From NCBI GenBank assembly GCA_021203705.1, contig JAJQAR010000195.1, positions 1-8,822 of the forward strand: a stretch of 8,822 bases of DNA. The letters are read 5' to 3'. A program made the translations under genes and the position numbers. Below, piece after piece: positions 6,030 to 8,822 of this stretch. Source of the stretch: Prevotella sp. (GTDB lineage: Bacteria > Bacteroidota > Bacteroidia > Bacteroidales > Bacteroidaceae). A model generated the notes under the pieces. It did not search any database, was not told the DNA's origin, and was given only the letters and a program-made list of their open reading frames with translations. Position 1 is the first letter of the stretch; each line of letters begins with the position of its first letter.

Positions 6030-7328
6030 TTATTTCACGCTGATGAGGAAATAATTTTTCTTGCCCTTTTGAATAAGCAGGTACTTGCCATCGATAAGGT
6101 CATCGGCAGTAATCATGCGGTCAAAGGCTTGCAGCTTTTCTTTGTTCAATGACACACCACCACCTTGTACGAGTTTCCTCATCTCGCCCTTGCTGGCAAA
6201 CACTGCTGCACCGAGAGTAAGGAGCTCCACTGCTGGCTGTCCCAACTTGTCTTTGGAGATTTCAAACTGGGGTACGCCTTCGAAGATGTCGAGGAATGTC
6301 TGTTCATCGAGTTTCAGCAAACTGTCCTTTGTTGACTTTCCGAAAAGAATGTTTGAAGCCTCAACAGCCATGCCGTAGTCATCTTTGGAATGAACCATCA
6401 CGGTTACCTCCTCCGCCAATTTGCGTTGCAACACGCGGCGGCCCGCATCTTGCCTGTGCTCCTTCACGAGAGCGTCGATAGTCTCCTTGTCGAGACCTGT
6501 GAAAATTTTGATGTAGCGTTCTGCGTCATCATCGCTGACATTGAGCCAAAACTGGTAGAACTTGTATGGAGACGTGCGTTTCGGATCAAGCCAGATATTG
6601 CCGCTCTCTGTCTTGCCGAATTTCTTTCCATCGGCCTTCGTAATAAGAGGGCAGGTAAGGGCGAATGCCTCTGCCTCACTGCCGAGAGTGCGGCGGATAA
6701 GTTCTGTGCCAGTCGTCATGTTGCCCCATTGGTCGTTGCCGCCCATCTGCAACTTGCAACCTTTTGTCTGGTACAGGTGCAGGAAGTCGTAACCCTGCAA
6801 TAACTGGTATGTGAACTCTGTGAAAGAGAGACCGTCTCTTGCCTCTCCGTTGAGACGCTGCTGCACGCTGTCCTTAGCCATCATGTAGTTCACCGTGATA
6901 TGCTTTCCTATCTCACGGGCGAACTGCAGGAATGTCATGTCCTTCATCCAGTCGTAGTTGTTCACCAACTCTGCACGGTTGGGGGCATCGCTCTCAAAGT
7001 CTAAGAACTTGGCGAGTTGTTTCTTGATGCACTCCTGATTGTGGCGAAGGGTTTCCTCATCAAGCAGGTTTCTCTCCAAACTCTTTCCAGAAGGGTCGCC
7101 GATCATTCCCGTCGCTCCTCCAACGAGTGCCAACGGTTTGTGCCCACAATGCTGGAAGTGGCGTAGCATCATCACGCCACAAAGGTGTCCTATGTGAAGA
7201 GAATCTGCCGTCGGGTCTGTTCCAAGGTATGCCGTAACCTGTTCTTTCTGTAACAGTTCTTCCGTGCCGGGCATTATCTGACTGAGCATTCCGCGCCATT
7301 TCAATTCTTCAACAAAGTTCTTTTTCAT
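6030..7328 (-). CDS. tyrS: Tyrosyl-tRNA synthetase
   Basis: This 432-residue class I enzyme activates tyrosine and charges tRNA-Tyr in the cytoplasm. The HIGH box is intact (SLHIGHL, HIGH at 45-48), GGNDQWGN at 196-203 forms part of the tyrosine and ATP site, and KFGKT at 236-240 is the KMSKS variant typical of bacterial TyrRS. The C-terminal S4-like RNA-binding domain (about 370-430, with [12 protein letters not shown]) binds the tRNA. The length matches the bacterial TyrS family (424 in E. coli). No Shine-Dalgarno sequence precedes the ATG. It follows yidD by 60 A/T-rich bases holding only a weak 5-bp hairpin (7360-7373) and no recognised promoter, so it is probably the last gene of the hemD-rnpA-yidD-tyrS unit. 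Between its stop and the tRNA-Gln promoter there is no convincing terminator. Confidence 0.97.
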   Translation of the reverse strand: MKKNFVEELKWRGMLSQIMPGTEELLQKEQVTAYLGTDPTADSLHIGHLCGVMMLRHFQHCGHKPLALVGGATGMIGDPSGKSLERNLLDEETLRHNQECIKKQLAKFLDFESDAPNRAELVNNYDWMKDMTFLQFAREIGKHITVNYMMAKDSVQQRLNGEARDGLSFTEFTYQLLQGYDFLHLYQTKGCKLQMGGNDQWGNMTTGTELIRRTLGSEAEAFALTCPLITKADGKKFGKTESGNIWLDPKRTSPYKFYQFWLNVSDDDAERYIKIFTGLDKETIDALVKEHRQDAGRRVLQRKLAEEVTVMVHSKDDYGMAVEASNILFGKSTKDSLLKLDEQTFLDIFEGVPQFEISKDKLGQPAVELLTLGAAVFASKGEMRKLVQGGGVSLNKEKLQAFDRMITADDLIDGKYLLIQKGKKNYFLISVK

Positions 7329-7388
7329 CGTATTATACTTTTTATCGTTATTTTCCTAATTATCTATTGATAAACGTTACCATTTATG

Positions 7389-7631
7389 TTATGGCACTGG
7401 GTCGTAACCACTGCCGCCCCATGGGTTGCACCTCAATATGCGCCATACGGCAAGAGCCAAGCCTTTCAACGGACCGTGTTTTTTAATCGCTTGCAGGGCG
7501 TATTCCGAACACGTCGGAGTGAAGCGGCACGACGGTGGGATAAAAGGAGATATGCATTTGCGGTAAAACTGTATGGGCAGGCAGAGCAACCACACGAATA
7601 CCTGTCTTATCCATTTCGCTATGCTTCTCAT
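7389..7631 (-). CDS. yidD: YidD, putative membrane protein insertion efficiency factor
   Basis: This 80-residue protein is of the YidD (DUF37, once called haemolytic-domain) family, which sits at the inner face of the cytoplasmic membrane and assists YidC-dependent insertion of membrane proteins. The family signature is complete: [16 protein letters not shown] at 33-48, KHGPLKG at 51-57 and [17 protein letters not shown] at 64-80, with conserved cysteines C35, C41 and C68. The hydrophobic, amphipathic N-terminus (about 5-25) is the likely membrane contact. Its ATG overlaps the rnpA stop by one base (TAATG on the minus strand), so translation is probably coupled to rnpA, its usual neighbour in bacteria. 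The protein ends right after the signature, as is common in short members. The family is clear; the mechanism in Bacteroidetes is inferred from E. coli work. Confidence 0.95.
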   Translation of the reverse strand: MRSIAKWIRQVFVWLLCLPIQFYRKCISPFIPPSCRFTPTCSEYALQAIKKHGPLKGLALAVWRILRCNPWGGSGYDPVP

Positions 7632-8038
7632 TACCTTTCTACTCTTTCCGCCAATCTGTGAAGCAGGTTAACAACCCTCTTCTCTACGTCAGCAGATTCA
7701 TACAGTTTGTCATCAATCCATATCATAGCCATCGCTATGCCCACGCCTTCTTGTTTCCTCAACGCTTTATAGAGTAGGAACTTGTTTTTGCGGTATGCCT
7801 CACGAAGTTGTCTTTTCACACGGTTGCGTTTCACGGCTCTCTTGAAATGTCTTTTTGAGACACTGATAAGAACCTGAACGGGAGGTTTCCCCTCGCAGGT
7901 CTCCGTTTTCATGTAAACAAGTCGTATTGGAAAGGCCGTCAATGCTCTACTGCATCCCCCGCCGAAAAGTTGTTCTATAAGTTTCCTGCTGCAGATGCGC
8001 TCTTCCTTTTTGAATGTCAGGGAGCTCTGTTCCGGCAT
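7631..8038 (-). CDS. rnpA: Ribonuclease P protein component
   Basis: This 135-residue basic protein is the protein subunit of RNase P, which with the RNA subunit removes 5' leaders from pre-tRNAs. The RNR signature [20 protein letters not shown] spans about 61-80, and the N-terminal [19 protein letters not shown] matches the conserved strand and helix of the family. The length is close to the usual 110-140 residues. It starts 6 bases after the hemD stop and ends one base into yidD. The rnpA-yidD order is conserved widely, but the rpmH and dnaA neighbours familiar from E. coli and Bacillus are not present here; hemD takes the upstream position. There is no Shine-Dalgarno sequence, so translation may depend on coupling to hemD. 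Confidence 0.96.
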   Translation of the reverse strand: MPEQSSLTFKKEERICSRKLIEQLFGGGCSRALTAFPIRLVYMKTETCEGKPPVQVLISVSKRHFKRAVKRNRVKRQLREAYRKNKFLLYKALRKQEGVGIAMAMIWIDDKLYESADVEKRVVNLLHRLAERVER

Positions 8039-8044
8039 GACAGT

Positions 8045-8791
8045 TTACTTATTGTTTTGCAGGAAATTCTTCAATGCGCTTGTCATGGAAGGACATTCCT
8101 TTGTGGGAGCCTCCATACCTACATTCAGTCCGGCATCATGCGCAGCCTTTGCGGTTGCGGGTCCGAAAGTGCCAACAACAACGCTATCGTTCTTGGTATC
8201 CTTGAAGGTTGACTTGAATGCGCTTATTCCTGAAGGGCTGAAGAAGATACACATATCATAGTCGAATGTCTTCACTTCTTCCTCAGTGAAGTCATTGCTG
8301 ACAGTGCGATACATCACGCACTCCGTATGGTTCAGTTTCTTCGCATCGAGCAATGTCTTGACACTGTCGTCGTGTACATCGCTCATTGGTATGAGGAATT
8401 TCTCTGTCTTGTGCTTCTGCATTATAGGTATAAGATCCTGTATCTTGCCGGTCTTGCCGAAGAACACCTTACGCTTGCGGTATTGCACGTATTTCTGGAT
8501 GTAGAGAGCTATTGTCTCCGTCACGCAGAAATATTTCATTGTTTCGGGGATTTCTATCCTCATCTCGTTTGCCAATGTGAAGAAGTGGTCAATGGCATGA
8601 CGTGATGTGAAAACGATGGAAGTGTAATTGAGGATGCTTATCTTCTGCTGGCGAAATTCCCGTGATGAAATACCCTCAACTTTAATAAACGGTCGAAAGA
8701 CCATTTCCACATCGTAGTCCCGTTCCATATCATAGTATGGCGACTTTTCGCTCGTAGGTTTTGGTTGTGATATTAAAATTCTCTTTACCAT
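8045..8791 (-). CDS. hemD: Uroporphyrinogen-III synthase
   Basis: This 248-residue protein belongs to the HemD family, which closes hydroxymethylbilane with inversion of ring D to give uroporphyrinogen III, the branch point to haem, sirohaem and cobalamin. Sequence in this family is poorly conserved, but the recognisable blocks are present in order: VFTSRHAIDHFF (60-71), CVTETIALYI (89-98), YRTV with Y161 as the likely counterpart of the semi-conserved active-site tyrosine, FFSPSGISAF (183-192), GTFGPATAKAAHDAGL (207-222) and APTKECPSMTSAL (228-240). These form the two-lobed fold. The length fits the family (about 246 in E. coli). No other haem gene is in the window. It is the first visible gene of the hemD-rnpA-yidD-tyrS run. 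The 31 bases upstream show no consensus promoter, so the unit may begin beyond the right edge. Confidence 0.9.
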   Translation of the reverse strand: MVKRILISQPKPTSEKSPYYDMERDYDVEMVFRPFIKVEGISSREFRQQKISILNYTSIVFTSRHAIDHFFTLANEMRIEIPETMKYFCVTETIALYIQKYVQYRKRKVFFGKTGKIQDLIPIMQKHKTEKFLIPMSDVHDDSVKTLLDAKKLNHTECVMYRTVSNDFTEEEVKTFDYDMCIFFSPSGISAFKSTFKDTKNDSVVVGTFGPATAKAAHDAGLNVGMEAPTKECPSMTSALKNFLQNNK

Positions 8792-8822
8792 TAGTCAAAA
8801 TCCTAAATGCTTATCTTAAAAC

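Noticed and set aside
7360..7373. TTATC/GATAA hairpin between yidD and tyrS as a terminator
   Set aside because: Five AT-rich base pairs with no following U-run are too weak to stop transcription.
7329..7388. T-box or other riboswitch upstream of tyrS
   Set aside because: Only 60 A/T-rich bases with a 5-bp hairpin are present; there is no antiterminator or specifier-like structure, and there is no room for one.
1..8822. Mobile elements, CRISPR arrays, defence or toxin-antitoxin genes
   Set aside because: All substantial frames that make sense are housekeeping or uronate-catabolism genes. No transposase, integrase, repeat-spacer array or small paired genes were seen.

Overview
The window looks like ordinary chromosomal DNA from a Bacteroidales bacterium, most likely Prevotella or a close relative. 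Three things point there. The proteins have a Bacteroidetes character, for example KMGKS in CysRS and the KduI/KduD pair. Most genes start after A/T-rich leaders with no Shine-Dalgarno sequence. The best promoter in the window fits the Bacteroidetes TTTG-N20-TAnnTTTG form. The genus is an inference. I see no phage, transposase, CRISPR or defence genes.

Layout, left to right. Positions 1-172 are a leader with inverted repeats, ending in a strong Shine-Dalgarno sequence before rnr (RNase R), the only plus-strand gene. All other genes are on the minus strand. rnr converges on cysS (cysteinyl-tRNA synthetase) across a 72-bp element, a perfect 18-bp inverted repeat built from 7-bp units, which supplies the stop codons of both genes. 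Reading leftward along the minus strand from the right edge, the order is hemD (uroporphyrinogen-III synthase), rnpA (RNase P protein), yidD (membrane insertion factor), tyrS (tyrosyl-tRNA synthetase), tRNA-Gln(UUG), a terminator, kduI, kduD, a stem-loop and cysS.

Three transcription units seem likely on the minus strand. The first is hemD-rnpA-yidD-tyrS, with gaps of 6, -1 and 60 nt and no promoter seen inside. The second is tRNA-Gln, with its own near-ideal promoter and a hairpin plus U-tract terminator. The third is kduI-kduD, with a 21-nt gap and a possible promoter upstream, perhaps reading through a 92-nt structured spacer into cysS. KduI and KduD perform consecutive steps in catabolism of unsaturated uronates from pectin or glycosaminoglycans. 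They stand here without lyases, transporters or later pathway genes, between RNA-related housekeeping genes.

The coding content is conventional. The observations most worth a second look are noncoding: the heptad inverted repeat between rnr and cysS, the nested stem-loop just before the cysS start, and the inverted repeats in front of rnr.
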